A stretch of DNA of 45,141 nucleotides from Paenibacillus plantarum (GCF_013141695.1 NZ_WHNY01000080.1:1-45141), one strand, 5' to 3'; positions 1 through 8,247 are shown, numbered from the stretch's first letter. The notes: generated from the letters alone by a model not told the origin. Numbers and translations: made by a program.

Positions 1-142
1 TGTTAATTGGTCAGTCGTAGTTTTTTTTCACTTGTACAGATATGTGATTTTTGTAAAGTGTGCTTTACATTATATGCAAAGTATACAATGCTATAAATGC
101 AAAGCCAACTATACATATGGTGGGGGATCGAGGACCAAGGCC

Positions 143-376
143 ATGAAGACGAGGATTCAGGAGTTGCGTAAAAAGCACAAGATCAGTCAAGAGGAGCTTG
201 CACTCGCGGTCGGCGTGACGCGTCAGACAATAACTTCGCTCGAGAACGAGAAGTATGTTGCCTCACTCATGCTAGCTTATAAAATTGCGAAATATTTTCA
301 CTTAAGGATTGAAGATGTGTTTGATTTCAGTGATGTGGAGGTTGAAGGGCCATGGTCGAGTTTCGGACGGTTTTAA
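143..376 (+). CDS. XRE-family helix-turn-helix regulator (YozG-like, small)
   Basis: A 77-residue DNA-binding protein. Residues 4-58 form an HTH_3 domain (QELRKKHKISQEELA, then VGVTRQTITSLENEKY). This is the short cytoplasmic Xre type common in Bacillota, which usually controls a neighbouring membrane-protein gene. I start at ATG 143 because the domain begins at once with MKTRIQELR. The upstream extension to position 32 has no domain character. The 3' end overlaps the next gene by 25 bp, so the two are translationally coupled and probably act together. Its specific target is not visible from the sequence. Confidence 0.85.
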   Translation: MKTRIQELRKKHKISQEELALAVGVTRQTITSLENEKYVASLMLAYKIAKYFHLRIEDVFDFSDVEVEGPWSSFGRF

Positions 377-795
377 CCCGGAGATTAAGATGGCTAATCG
401 GCGTAAACGGTGTGTTTACTCTGATCGTTATTTTGACTGCGCTATACGGGTATAAGGTCCAAAGCGACGCGGGCGATTTCGTACACGGATTGCAAGTCGG
501 GATTTTTATCGGCATGCAGATCATAATTTTGTTGGTCGGGAAAAAGTTGCGGGCCGCGCTGCGAAACGAATCGTTGCTAAAGACGCTATACATCGAAGAG
601 CATGACGAACGGAAGAAGCTGATCATGGAAAAGACGAATTCTTTGAGTTTGTACGTAACTTTGTTTTCCGTCTCTTTGGCGGCGATTGTATTCGGCTTCT
701 TTAACGTTACGGTTTCGATCACTCTGTTTGGAGTACTGATCGTGATCCTTCTCACAAGGATTTCCACAAAAAAATATTACAATCGAAAATTTTAA
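352..795 (+). CDS. Four-helix membrane protein coupled to the XRE regulator
   Basis: A 147-residue protein with about four hydrophobic segments (roughly residues 14-34, 44-62, 98-118 and 120-138) and a charged cytoplasmic loop between helices 2 and 3 (EEHDERKKL). It overlaps the end of the XRE gene and has GGAGG at 337-341, so the pair is one operon. Small Xre plus multi-spanning membrane protein pairs are common in Bacilli and are mostly uncharacterised. I cannot name a function. Confidence 0.7.
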   Translation: MVEFRTVLTRRLRWLIGVNGVFTLIVILTALYGYKVQSDAGDFVHGLQVGIFIGMQIIILLVGKKLRAALRNESLLKTLYIEEHDERKKLIMEKTNSLSLYVTLFSVSLAAIVFGFFNVTVSITLFGVLIVILLTRISTKKYYNRKF

Positions 796-828
796 CAAAA
801 AGCAACTTTCGGCTGCTTTGATCATTCC

Positions 829-911
829 GCTAACGGGAGAACATTTGTTCAATATACAGTAATGAGAGGCTGCCGAAACTATCGGCAGCCTTTCACTCAT
901 CTAACGGGCAG
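829..911 (+). repeat. Cassette-type repeat, full copy 1
   Basis: The left box GCTAACGGGAGAAC starts at 829 and includes the palindrome GAAC-N4-GTTC (839-850). The central hairpin is AGGCTGCCGA / TCGGCAGCCT. The right box CTAACGGGCAG ends at 911. It begins 33 bp after the membrane-protein stop codon and can also act as a terminator, although the T-run is short. The stretch 796-1111 holds no gene, only this copy, an extra right box and a promoter. Confidence 0.8.
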
Positions 912-1000
912 CATAGCGTAATTAAAAAAAATTGTAAAAAACTGGTATTCATGATAATTTTAGAGCATACAGTGTGCAAAATTCATCCAATTACAGGAGG

Positions 1001-1011
1001 CTAACGGGCAG
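1001..1011 (+). repeat. Solitary right box of the cassette-type repeat
   Basis: CTAACGGGCAG is identical to the right box at 901-911, with no left box or hairpin directly before it. It is followed by GCATAATT and then a promoter-like TGGTAAAAT. This suggests a second junction where the left half was lost. Confidence 0.65.
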
Positions 1012-1021
1012 CATAATTGTG

Positions 1022-1030
1022 TGGTAAAAT
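1022..1030 (+). promoter_or_regulatory. Extended -10 promoter candidate for the DUF1361 gene
   Basis: TGGTAAAAT (TG-n-TAAAAT) lies 11 bp after the right box. The same nonamer follows right boxes at 17965 and 31629, and a variant (TGGTACAAT) is at 30607. In this copy the -35 position would overlap the right box. Confidence 0.5.
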
Positions 1031-1111
1031 AGTAAAATGGTGTAAATTTTTTACAAATTCTTGCCAGTATGAAAAGGTGTTGAAATCATTAATTGTTGAT
1101 GGAGGTTTTCA

Positions 1112-1801
1112 TTGAAGGATCTTAACCATAAAAGCCTATATATTTTTCTAGTAACTCTGTCTTTAGTAAACGTTGTTGTTTATATTATTTGTAGAAATAA
1201 ATCCTATTTTGATTTCTTGAACTGGAATTTATTTTTAGCTTGGATTCCACTTGTACTGTCTAATTTGGTGTATCTTATTTACAAGCGTAGTAAAGTGAAG
1301 TCTATTTTTCTCGTACTATTTGGGATGCTATGGTTACTCTTCTTTCCGAATTCCCCGTACGTTATAACTGATCTTATTCATTTAACTGTATTGAAGGATC
1401 TGTATGCAAATAATGGAAATATTAGTTTTGCTTATTGGATTGATTTTATAGTAATAAATTTATTTTCTTGGACTAGCTTGTTACTTGGGGCAATCTCAAT
1501 ATATCAAATTCAATACATAATAATGAGTTTATATAACAAGATAATATCTTGGTGTTTTGTTATTATAGCTTCAGTTGCAGGCGGGTATGGAGTTTTGTTA
1601 GGAAGAGAATATCGATTAAATAGCTGGGAAGCAATAACTGATTGGAGTAAAGTAACTGGAATCATAGAAGGAAGTTTAACAAGTAACTCGTTTTTCTTTT
1701 GCTTATTATTTGGCTTATTTATTGGAACCGTGTATTTAACGATTTATTTATTAATTAACTGTATGAGTTCATCAAATCAGGGAAGCAAAACCTTCACATA
1801 A
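1112..1801 (+). CDS. DUF1361 family membrane protein
   Basis: A 229-residue integral membrane protein with about six hydrophobic segments. The family signature is in residues 75-92 (LLFFPNSPYVITDLIHL), matching the conserved N-[SA]-P-Y-x-x-T-D-L-x-H-L of DUF1361. The function of DUF1361 is unknown. The start is TTG at 1112 with GGAGG at 1101-1105. Its AT-rich composition differs from the two-component genes downstream and fits an acquired single-gene unit: promoter after a repeat, repeat material about 20 bp after the stop. Confidence 0.8.
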   Translation: MKDLNHKSLYIFLVTLSLVNVVVYIICRNKSYFDFLNWNLFLAWIPLVLSNLVYLIYKRSKVKSIFLVLFGMLWLLFFPNSPYVITDLIHLTVLKDLYANNGNISFAYWIDFIVINLFSWTSLLLGAISIYQIQYIIMSLYNKIISWCFVIIASVAGGYGVLLGREYRLNSWEAITDWSKVTGIIEGSLTSNSFFFCLLFGLFIGTVYLTIYLLINCMSSSNQGSKTFT

Positions 1802-1821
1802 CACTATATTCACACGGTGAA

Positions 1822-1936
1822 GCTTAACGGCTCCTTGGTCTGCCCGTCGAATTGCTAACGGGGAACGTTTGTTCAATAACCACACCAATGGGAGGCTGCC
1901 AGTATAATCGGCAGCCTCCATTTCGTTAAGGGGCCG
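1822..1936 (+). repeat. Cassette-type repeat, copy 2 with a partial unit in front
   Basis: The full copy is 1854-1936: left box GCTAACGGGGAACG with palindrome GAAC-N4-GTTC at 1863-1874, hairpin GGAGGCTGCC / GGCAGCCTCC, and degenerate right box TTAAGGGGCCG. It is preceded at 1822-1850 by a shorter unit, AGCTTAACGGCTCC then GTCTGCCCG, which also appears near 4262-4290. The block sits 20 bp after the DUF1361 stop codon. Confidence 0.75.
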
Positions 1937-2055
1937 TTTAGTGATATTGCTTGAGTGCAATAAGTATGCACTTTTAGTACAGGTACTTACAAAAAGGTAA
2001 GTGCCAATGTGAAGTGATGATAGGAAGAATTGGGGTAAATCAAATCCATTTATAG

Positions 2056-2061
2056 TATAAT
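2056..2061 (+). promoter_or_regulatory. -10 promoter element of the two-component operon
   Basis: A consensus TATAAT lies 44 bp before the chosen start of the response regulator. The -35 region is poor (TTGGGG-like with long spacing), so an activator or extra contacts may be needed. Confidence 0.45.
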
Positions 2062-2104
2062 GATTACTTCAATATGGGATGGATACAGCGAAAAGAGGGA
2101 ACAG

Positions 2105-2779
2105 ATGCCTACGATACTAGTTGCTGACGACGATGCAAACATTCGCGAACTCGTCTGTTTATTTCTACGCAATGACGGATTCGCAACAGCCGAAGCCGCG
2201 GACGGCGAAGAAGCACTGGCCGTCTACGCCTCAACGCATGTCGATCTTGTCGTGCTCGATATTATGATGCCGATCATGGATGGTTGGACGTTATGTAAGG
2301 AACTCCGGAGAGCGAATCCTGATCTTCCGTTACTTATACTGACTGCGAGAGGCGAGACATGGGAGAAAGTGAAAGGGTTCGATCTTGGGACGGATGATTA
2401 TTTGACGAAGCCATTCGATCCGTTGGAGCTTACAGTTCGTGTTCGGGCATTGCTGAAACGATACAAGATTGGCTCCACGCAGACGATCCAGTTCGGCAAC
2501 GTCACGATTGATCGACAGACGTATAAGGTGATGAGAGGGACGGAGTCGCTCACGCTGCCGCTCAAGGAGTTCGAGTTACTGTATAAGCTGGCTTGTACAC
2601 CCGGACAAGTCTATACGCGCGAGCAGTTGATCGATCAAATTTGGGGTTTTGACTACGCCGGGGATGATCGAACCGTGGATGTACATATTAAACGCCTGCG
2701 TGAACGGTTCGCAACTACAGCCGATTTTCGGATTGAAACGGTGCGTGGGCTTGGGTACCGGCTTGAGGTTTACGAATGA
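2105..2779 (+). CDS. OmpR-family response regulator (HssR-like)
   Basis: A 224-residue two-component regulator. The receiver domain is at residues 1-115 with acidic pocket D8-D9, phospho-acceptor D52 (VVLDIMMP), T80 and K102 (LTKPFD). A winged-helix OmpR/PhoB DNA-binding domain occupies about 125-222 and ends in ETVRGLGYRLE. The DNA-binding part (DDRTVDVHIKRLRER) closely resembles staphylococcal haem regulator HssR as I remember that family. I start at ATG 2105, with GAGGGA at 2095-2100. The earlier ATG at 2060 overlaps the -10 box. The gene overlaps the kinase by 4 bp. An hrtAB-type haem efflux target is not in the window, so haem sensing is unproven. Confidence 0.88.
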   Translation: MPTILVADDDANIRELVCLFLRNDGFATAEAADGEEALAVYASTHVDLVVLDIMMPIMDGWTLCKELRRANPDLPLLILTARGETWEKVKGFDLGTDDYLTKPFDPLELTVRVRALLKRYKIGSTQTIQFGNVTIDRQTYKVMRGTESLTLPLKEFELLYKLACTPGQVYTREQLIDQIWGFDYAGDDRTVDVHIKRLRERFATTADFRIETVRGLGYRLEVYE

Positions 2780-4143
2780 TTAAATCCTTATATATTCGAG
2801 TTGTCCTGACATTTCTAGTCTCCGTCATCGCGGGCACGGTCATTGCTTTTTATGTGTCTACTTGGATATTCGAAGAAAAATTGAACGAGAACGCGCAAAT
2901 TAACTTACGTAACTTTGGTCAAGACGTCGTCCGGATTTACAAGACGCTTCCGTTACGCGAAGCGGACTCGTTCGTAAGTGAAATGAAGCAGCTCGATTCC
3001 TATTATATTCGCATTTACGAGGCAACGGGTCAGTTCCAATCTTACGGTAAACTTAACGGACACAAACCTGTTATGGTGACGATGGAGCAGCTAAAAAAAG
3101 TCATTGATGGTGGCGTTGTTCAAGAAACGCCGAACGGTATTGCTACAGTCCTCTTAGGGTTGCCGTTGAAAACGGAAATGGGAACGAAAGCGATGTTTTT
3201 GGAAACACTCGCCCCTCCTTCTGCCTCTTTTGTCGCCAAGTGGGGATTGATCTTTGCAATCTGTTCGTTGCTCGCGGGAAGCTTATTGATTCTCGTTGCT
3301 TCTGTATTCCTGGTCAGACCAATCAAAAAGCTGACAAAAGCGACCAAGCGTATTGCAGCTGGAGATTTCAACGTCAAGCTGAATATCAAGCAAACGAGTG
3401 AGCTGGGTACGTTGGCTCGCAGCTTCGAAGAAATGATGCACGATCTGCAGCAACTTGAGCAGATGCGCAGGGACTTCGTATCGAACGTGTCGCACGAAGT
3501 ACAATCACCGCTCACCTCGATATCCGGTTATGCTCAAGCACTTAAGCAAGTAAACCTCGCAGATCACGAACGAAGCCGTTATCTGGATATTATCATTACG
3601 GAAGCGAAGCGGATGTCCAAAATGAGTGATAGCCTGCTCAAACTGAGTTTGCTTGAATCGCAGTCACAGCAACTCCGTCTAGCCACACTCAGCCTTAGTG
3701 AACAGATCCGACGAGTCATCGTGGCGCTCCAGCCGCAATGGTCTGCCCGCAACATTCATTTTGAGCTTGATTTACAGACCGTTAAAGTAACGGCTGATCA
3801 TGACCAGTTAAATCAGGTATGGACGAACATCCTCGCCAACGGCATCAAATTTTCCAAGGATGACGGCGTGATTTACGTCAGTATCCTCCAAGATACCAAA
3901 AACGTGACCGTCCGAATATCCGACTCGGGCATCGGTATTCCCCTCGAAGATCAGAAACGTATATTCGAGCGTTTTTTCAAGGCCGATCGTTCCCACAGTC
4001 GCAAATATGAGGGGAGCGGTATGGGACTTGCCATTGTTAAACAAATCGTATCGCTGCATCAAGGTGACATCCGAGTGGAAAGTGAACCTGGTCAAGGAAC
4101 GACCTTCATTGTCACCTTGCCAATCACTACGCCAACAGATTAA
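2776..4143 (+). CDS. HAMP sensor histidine kinase (HssS-like)
   Basis: A 455-residue membrane kinase and partner of the preceding regulator (ATGA overlap). TM1 is at about 8-32, followed by an extracytoplasmic sensor to about 150, TM2 at about 155-180 and HAMP at 181-232. The dimerisation box carries H240 in SHEVQSPLTS, with Q where most families have K. The ATPase has an N-box (NILANGIKFS), G1 (DSGIGIP), F-box (IFERFFKAD) and G2 (GSGMGLAIV). Length and layout match HssS-type kinases of about 457 residues. The ligand cannot be read from the sensor. Confidence 0.87.
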   Translation: MIKSLYIRVVLTFLVSVIAGTVIAFYVSTWIFEEKLNENAQINLRNFGQDVVRIYKTLPLREADSFVSEMKQLDSYYIRIYEATGQFQSYGKLNGHKPVMVTMEQLKKVIDGGVVQETPNGIATVLLGLPLKTEMGTKAMFLETLAPPSASFVAKWGLIFAICSLLAGSLLILVASVFLVRPIKKLTKATKRIAAGDFNVKLNIKQTSELGTLARSFEEMMHDLQQLEQMRRDFVSNVSHEVQSPLTSISGYAQALKQVNLADHERSRYLDIIITEAKRMSKMSDSLLKLSLLESQSQQLRLATLSLSEQIRRVIVALQPQWSARNIHFELDLQTVKVTADHDQLNQVWTNILANGIKFSKDDGVIYVSILQDTKNVTVRISDSGIGIPLEDQKRIFERFFKADRSHSRKYEGSGMGLAIVKQIVSLHQGDIRVESEPGQGTTFIVTLPITTPTD

Positions 4144-4155
4144 ATTGATTGCTAC

Positions 4156-4199
4156 GGCTTCATGCGCAAGCTTCCTTGCGTGTGAAGCCAATTTTTTTT
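4156..4199 (+). terminator. Rho-independent terminator of the two-component operon
   Basis: A 15-bp stem (GGCTTCATGCGCAAG / CTTGCGTGTGAAGCC, one mismatch-type pair) with a CTTC loop is followed by eight T. It starts 12 bp after the kinase stop codon. Confidence 0.9.
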
Positions 4200-4316
4200 G
4201 CCAGTTCATATTCCGTTCATATTGTCGTCATAGGGAGTACATCTTCGTCGTATAAGCTTCTCTTAACGGCTCCTTATCCAAGGGCAGCCCAATAAAGAGA
4301 TGAGGGACAGGAGAAG

Positions 4317-5294
4317 ATGAACATGGAACCAAAAGAAGAGGTAATGAAAAATAGAATGCGTAAGCCGCTGCGCATTTTACTCAAAACCCTAGGCGCTTTA
4401 GCCATAGCCATCGTGCTGTTTCTAGCTATTGTATTTATCGTGAATATGTTCGCCACGAAATCGGAGCAAGGAAAAATAGAGCCCTACGGTCAGCACGTAT
4501 CTGTAGACGGGAAGAATATGAATGTGTTAATTCAAGGCGAAGGCGAGGAAACGATCGTGCTCCTGCCTGGTTTTGGAACGGCTACGCCAGCGCTTGATTT
4601 TAAGCTGCTTATCGATCAATTATCTCCAATCTACAAAGTTGTAGCGGTTGAGCCTTTCGGTTATGGATTAAGTGATGGAACTGAAAAAGAACGAACCACG
4701 GAAAATATCGTAGGTGAAGTTCATGAAGCGCTGCAGCAGCTTAATATTAACCGATACATGCTCATGGGCCACTCCATTACAGGCATTTACGGAATTGATT
4801 ATGTGAGCAAATATCCAAACGAGGTGACTGCATTTGTCGGAATCGACAGCAGTGTTCCAACACAACCAGGTATGGATGTCAAATTACCAATCAAAAAGTT
4901 AGAATTTCTCAAAAAATCGGGTCTCTTAAGAATGATGATGAAACTAGGTGCTGACCCCTATGCTTCATTAGCATTTGACGATAAAACCGTAGAGCAAATG
5001 AAAATGATTTCGTATAAAAACATGAATAATGACACGACCTTGAATGAGATGGGCCATATTTCTTCTAATTTTAAAGGGGCTCACGATTTAACATTCCCTA
5101 AAAACCTTCCACTTCTTCTCTTTGTACAAGCGAATAATGAAGGGGTAACAGGATGGATACCTTTGCATGAAGGGCAGATCAAAGACTCGGTACATGGAAA
5201 AGTAATCACCCTGGATGGATCACATTATTTACACCATACCAAATTCAAAGAAATCGCTGAAAACGTTAGATTATTTATGAACGAATCAAAGTAA
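4317..5294 (+). CDS. Membrane-anchored alpha/beta hydrolase
   Basis: A 325-residue protein. A short basic N-terminus precedes one hydrophobic helix (about 21-45), so the enzyme domain is probably outside the membrane. The fold is visible as LLPGFGTATP (oxyanion region), the nucleophile elbow GHSITG, and a late DGSHYLHH supplying the catalytic His. The acid residue is not certain. Substrate unknown. An AGGAG precedes ATG 4317 closely, and ATG 4323 is an equally possible start. It follows a terminated operon and a partial repeat (about 4262-4290), so it is its own transcription unit. Confidence 0.82.
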   Translation: MNMEPKEEVMKNRMRKPLRILLKTLGALAIAIVLFLAIVFIVNMFATKSEQGKIEPYGQHVSVDGKNMNVLIQGEGEETIVLLPGFGTATPALDFKLLIDQLSPIYKVVAVEPFGYGLSDGTEKERTTENIVGEVHEALQQLNINRYMLMGHSITGIYGIDYVSKYPNEVTAFVGIDSSVPTQPGMDVKLPIKKLEFLKKSGLLRMMMKLGADPYASLAFDDKTVEQMKMISYKNMNNDTTLNEMGHISSNFKGAHDLTFPKNLPLLLFVQANNEGVTGWIPLHEGQIKDSVHGKVITLDGSHYLHHTKFKEIAENVRLFMNESK

Positions 5295-5343
5295 GTGTAC
5301 GGAGTAAGCTTCATCCACGATTTTGCAAATGGTAATAAGTGAT

Positions 5344-5375
5344 GTGAAAAGCCATCCTTTGGGACGGCTTTTCAC
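5344..5375 (+). terminator. Rho-independent terminator after the hydrolase
   Basis: The 14-bp stem GTGAAAAGCCATCC / GGACGGCTTTTCAC has one G-T pair and a 4-nt loop. It is near-symmetric, so it may stop transcription in both directions. Confidence 0.75.
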
Positions 5376-5459
5376 AGTTTGTCCAATTCGGCCGGTGTCC
5401 TGACGCATACTTTATTTCCCAGGTTTCAACCGCTCACGCTTGAATTAGGAAATTCGGGA

Positions 5460-5532
5460 CACTATAGCCTAATAACCACAAGGACGAGGCTGCCGGCAAA
5501 GTCGGCAGCCTTTTACTCACCTACCTAGCAGG
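5460..5532 (+). repeat. Cassette-type repeat, degenerate copy 3
   Basis: The hairpin GAGGCTGCCGGC / GTCGGCAGCCTT is typical of the family. The left end (ACTATAGCCTAATAA) and right end (CCTACCTAGCAGG) are degenerate. The gene-free stretch 5295-5585 otherwise holds only the hydrolase terminator. Confidence 0.6.
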
Positions 5533-5585
5533 ATTGTGAAGTTACTCTGTGGAATAGGGGAGATATCTTAAAGGAGGATTTATAG

Positions 5586-5718
5586 ATGAATGTATTAAAA
5601 TGGTTGGAAAACTGGTGAACGATCTGAAATTGATTGGGTTCACTGTAAAGTTATTGATAATGTATTTAAGGGGAGAGGCGGAAGTAATAACTTAGAAGAA
5701 ATGATTGTTAGAGTTTGA
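5586..5718 (+). pseudogene. Remnant of a small unidentified gene
   Basis: An excellent Shine-Dalgarno (AAAGGAGG) precedes ATG 5586, which opens only ten codons (MNVLKWLENW). The coding signal continues in another frame as ERSEIDWVHCKVIDNVF then GRGGSNNLEEMIVRV, ending at TGA 5716-5718. This looks like a small gene with an internal deletion or frameshift. I do not recognise the family. The composition (acidic, W-rich) is like polymorphic-toxin immunity proteins, but that is a guess. Confidence 0.4.
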
Positions 5719-5732
5719 TTGGGAGGGAATTT

Positions 5733-6119
5733 GTGAGAACAAGAGGGAAGTACCTTCTAGCAGTATTGGTATGTATTATGCTTGGGATCGCTTCAAGGAT
5801 GAATACCTCCGTGCTGCCAAATTTTGTGGTGAAACATTTTGGTGACGCTCTCTGGGCGGCTATGATTTACTTTGGTGTTCGTGCACTATTCATCCGAATG
5901 TTATCTGTGAAAGTCCTGGTGCTTAGTCTTGGGTTCTGTTGTGTAATTGAATTCAGCCAATTGTACCAAGCAGAATGGATAATCAACTTAAGAAACACTC
6001 TACTTGGCGGGCTAATACTCGGAAAAGGATTCCTATATGCAGATTTGGTCCGATATATTGTAGGGGCTATAGCGGCTTACGCATTGGACCACCTGCTAAA
6101 AGAGACAGAAAAGCCCTAA
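5733..6119 (+). CDS. DUF2809 family membrane protein
   Basis: A 128-residue membrane protein with about four hydrophobic segments. DUF2809 hallmarks are present: LGIASR near the N-terminus, FGDALWAAMIYFGVR, IEFSQLYQAEWI, and RNTLLGGLILGKGF then DLVRY. I start at GTG 5733, which has GGGAGGG at 5720-5726. Starting further upstream would place the ribosome binding site inside the gene. No function is known for the family. Confidence 0.8.
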   Translation: MRTRGKYLLAVLVCIMLGIASRMNTSVLPNFVVKHFGDALWAAMIYFGVRALFIRMLSVKVLVLSLGFCCVIEFSQLYQAEWIINLRNTLLGGLILGKGFLYADLVRYIVGAIAAYALDHLLKETEKP

Positions 6120-6192
6120 GGCACGGTGAGTAAACTCTAAAGTTTGAAGAAGTACCTGATTCCATTTATTCTTTAGAAGGAGTGTGAGAAGT

Positions 6193-6678
6193 ATGTTTCA
6201 TGTAAAAGATATTTTATCTAATCAGTTGTTGGCAAATGCTAATGACCCTAGTTGGTACCTACCTTTTTCCGATGCAGTTGATAATTTGTCAGAGGAAATT
6301 GCGTTTTGGAAACCTAGTGAAGATAGTAATAGTATAGCTGAAATTGTGCAGCATTTACTGTATTGGAATGAAACTTGGCAGACCAGGTACCAAAAATCTC
6401 ATGTCAATGCTGTTCCTCCGATAGGAGATAATAATAGAAGTTTTATAATTCCCGAAGATCAAAAATTCACTGACTTAAAAGAACGACTTGTAGAGGTGCT
6501 ATTAAAATGGCAAGATCTACTTACTGAAGAAAAACTCGAAGATGATGTATTAGGTTTTCCAGTGGATGCCAAGTGGTGGGAAATAATCGGAAATGTCTCA
6601 ACTCATAATGCATATCACATTGGTCAAATCTGTTATATTCGTAAGCTACATAAGAGTTGGAATGCAGATGTGAACTAA
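6193..6678 (+). CDS. DinB family protein (copy 1)
   Basis: A 161-residue four-helix-bundle protein. The presumed metal ligands of DinB/YfiT proteins are visible: H in IVQHLLYWN (about residue 51) and the pair in NVSTHNAYHIGQI (about 136 and 140). DinB_2 proteins often bind a divalent metal and some are thiol transferases. No substrate can be assigned. AAGGAG lies 11 bp before ATG 6193; an in-frame GTG at 6184 is too close to it. It is one of three DinB-type genes in this window, with strongly different sequences. Confidence 0.8.
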   Translation: MFHVKDILSNQLLANANDPSWYLPFSDAVDNLSEEIAFWKPSEDSNSIAEIVQHLLYWNETWQTRYQKSHVNAVPPIGDNNRSFIIPEDQKFTDLKERLVEVLLKWQDLLTEEKLEDDVLGFPVDAKWWEIIGNVSTHNAYHIGQICYIRKLHKSWNADVN

Positions 6679-6712
6679 GAAAATTAAGGAGATTACAAGA
6701 AGTGGGAATTCT

Positions 6713-7036
6713 TTGTCTCTACAAGAAATTGCAAATTTGTTTGAACTAACAGGTATGAATGAATCAGGAAGAATTTATAGGCCTCTTGAATGTAATAGTG
6801 GTGAAGGATGGAGAGCATCCCTTGCAATAGGCTTTGCGTTCCAGAAAAAATTGTTTTGCGCTCCCTGGGTAGAGCCACATGGAATTGAATACATATTGAG
6901 TGAATATAGCAGAAAATATTTAAAGATACTTCAAGAAGCAGGAGCGGCAATAATTCTGCCTGTAAGTAACGAGAAGTATGTAGCTAGTATTGCTAATGAA
7001 GTAGTCCACCTTAAAGAATCGTTCCTTACTCATTGA
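6713..7036 (+). CDS. Short protein resembling the C-terminal half of an ABC ATPase; possibly a remnant
   Basis: 107 residues from TTG 6713. A GEGWRASLAIGF segment resembles an ABC signature region, WVEPHGIEYIL resembles a Walker B/D-loop region, and AGAAIILPVSNEKYVASIANEV resembles the switch and C-terminal part of a small ABC transporter ATPase. Walker A is missing. AAGGAG at 6686-6691 has no proper start codon at normal spacing in this frame, so the gene may have lost its 5' half. Family assignment is tentative. Confidence 0.4.
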   Translation: MSLQEIANLFELTGMNESGRIYRPLECNSGEGWRASLAIGFAFQKKLFCAPWVEPHGIEYILSEYSRKYLKILQEAGAAIILPVSNEKYVASIANEVVHLKESFLTH

Positions 7037-7090
7037 CTTTAGAATAAATAATTATAATCGAAAATTCATGTAGACCATGGAGGAGATAGA

Positions 7091-7723
7091 ATGGGCACAA
7101 AGTTCGCCAATCTTCATATCAAAACTATTAATCATGAAGTAATATTGGATGCACTGCAAAGGTTGAGCAACAAAGCTGGATCAATCCTTGCTACTCCTGA
7201 TTATTCTGCTATGAGCATTATTGATCAATATGTTTACAGATCTTCTAATGAGAAACAGATTAATAAAACAGCTTCTTCAGTATCTTTTTATCTTAACCAA
7301 GAAATGAGTTGGTCCAATGTCCTTAATGATCATTTTTCATGGGGAACAGTCGAACAAATTGGAGAACTACTTTCTAACTTCGTATCAGAGCCTGTAATGA
7401 CAATTGGGTTCTTTGATGAAGATATATTTGAATTTACTCTATTTCAAGAAGGAGAAATAAAAACTAAAAAATACTTTTGTGAAGAATGGGCAATAGAAGA
7501 ATATGGCTTAGTATCGGAAGTAATTGATCTTGATTATTTAGAGAGCGTACTTGAACTAAATCATGAAGAGATAACCAAATTATTAGAATTACGCAATCCT
7601 GAACAAGCCATTGATGAACTTTCAAGAATGATACAAATAAATCTTTGGGTTCATTCAGAATGGATTAGTGAAGATAATGAGATTGAGGAAAGATACTCAA
7701 AGCTAGAATTAAAGATAATGTAA
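7091..7723 (+). CDS. Hypothetical protein, 210 aa
   Basis: Well-formed gene with GGAGG at 7080-7084 and ATG 7091. The protein is soluble and acidic, with no signal peptide or membrane segment. A central part (VMTIGFFDEDIFEFTLF) and acidic C-terminal helices (LELNHEEITKLLELR) suggest an alpha/beta fold. I do not recognise the family. Its setting among immunity-type genes makes an immunity or stress role possible, but nothing in the sequence proves it. Confidence 0.7.
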   Translation: MGTKFANLHIKTINHEVILDALQRLSNKAGSILATPDYSAMSIIDQYVYRSSNEKQINKTASSVSFYLNQEMSWSNVLNDHFSWGTVEQIGELLSNFVSEPVMTIGFFDEDIFEFTLFQEGEIKTKKYFCEEWAIEEYGLVSEVIDLDYLESVLELNHEEITKLLELRNPEQAIDELSRMIQINLWVHSEWISEDNEIEERYSKLELKIM

Positions 7724-7755
7724 GTATTTCAAGAGGACATGAACTGCCGATAAAC

Positions 7756-7797
7756 CATATTCACGCTTCGGGGCAATCGCCCCTCAGTCCAATATGA
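7756..7797 (+). other. Stem-loop after the 210-aa gene
   Basis: The inner stem is GGGGC-aatc-GCCCC (7770-7783). An outer CATATT / AATATG (7756-7761 and 7791-7796) closes it around two unpaired sides. There is no T-run. It lies directly before a left box of the cassette-type repeat, so it may be a structural part of that junction. Confidence 0.5.
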
Positions 7798-7803
7798 CTC
7801 TTT

Positions 7804-7833
7804 AAACTAACGCAGAACGATAGCTCAGCGGCA
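7804..7833 (+). repeat. Left box of the cassette-type repeat (CGCAGAACG variant)
   Basis: AAACTAACGCAGAACG then ATAGCTCAG matches the left-box pattern. The same CGCAGAACG variant recurs at about 9342-9362 and 9899-9925. No right box was found here. Confidence 0.55.
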
Positions 7834-7884
7834 AACTTTTTGAACACTCAAATTGGGTGATGATAAACTTTGTATGGTGAAAGA

Positions 7885-8247
7885 ATGGAAAGATGGAGTT
7901 ATTTCGAACTTAAACAGTATGTTTACAAGGATTTTGAAGAATTTACTTTGAAGGATGGTCTCCAACCAAGGCAGGCTATTTCTAGAATTCAAGTTGAGTA
8001 TGAAAGGGTAATGGACGAGAGTTATCTCGAAAGTGTTATCATATATTCTCAATTAGCCTCGATTGCTCTAGAGAAAAATTTCATAAGCCAAAGAGAGGAT
8101 ATAAGACTGAATGTAAGCAAAATGCTTAAAGAAATAAAGTACTCCGACTTTCAAAGTGAGCTAACAATCGAAGAATTAGCAGCTTTTAAGCGTGATTTAG
8201 ATGAAGTAACTAACAAACTTAATGACGATTCTTTGAGAAAGACTTAA
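7885..8247 (+). CDS. Imm3-like immunity family protein
   Basis: A 120-residue acidic, mostly helical protein. The pattern WSYFELKQYVYKDFEEF, then QAISRIQVEYERVM and ISQREDIRLNVSKMLKEI, resembles Imm3 (polymorphic-toxin immunity) proteins of Paenibacillus and Bacillus as I remember them. Start ATG 7885 has only a weak GGTGAAAG before it. TTG 7870 is an alternative. The stop codon at 8245-8247 is immediately followed by a left box (CTAAC at 8248). No cognate toxin is nearby, so it is an orphan immunity candidate. Confidence 0.55.
   Translation: MERWSYFELKQYVYKDFEEFTLKDGLQPRQAISRIQVEYERVMDESYLESVIIYSQLASIALEKNFISQREDIRLNVSKMLKEIKYSDFQSELTIEELAAFKRDLDEVTNKLNDDSLRKT

Noticed and set aside
3808..4209. 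Minus-strand open frame within the histidine kinase gene
   Set aside because: It is antisense to the ATPase domain, has no ribosome binding site, and all kinase motifs are on the + strand.
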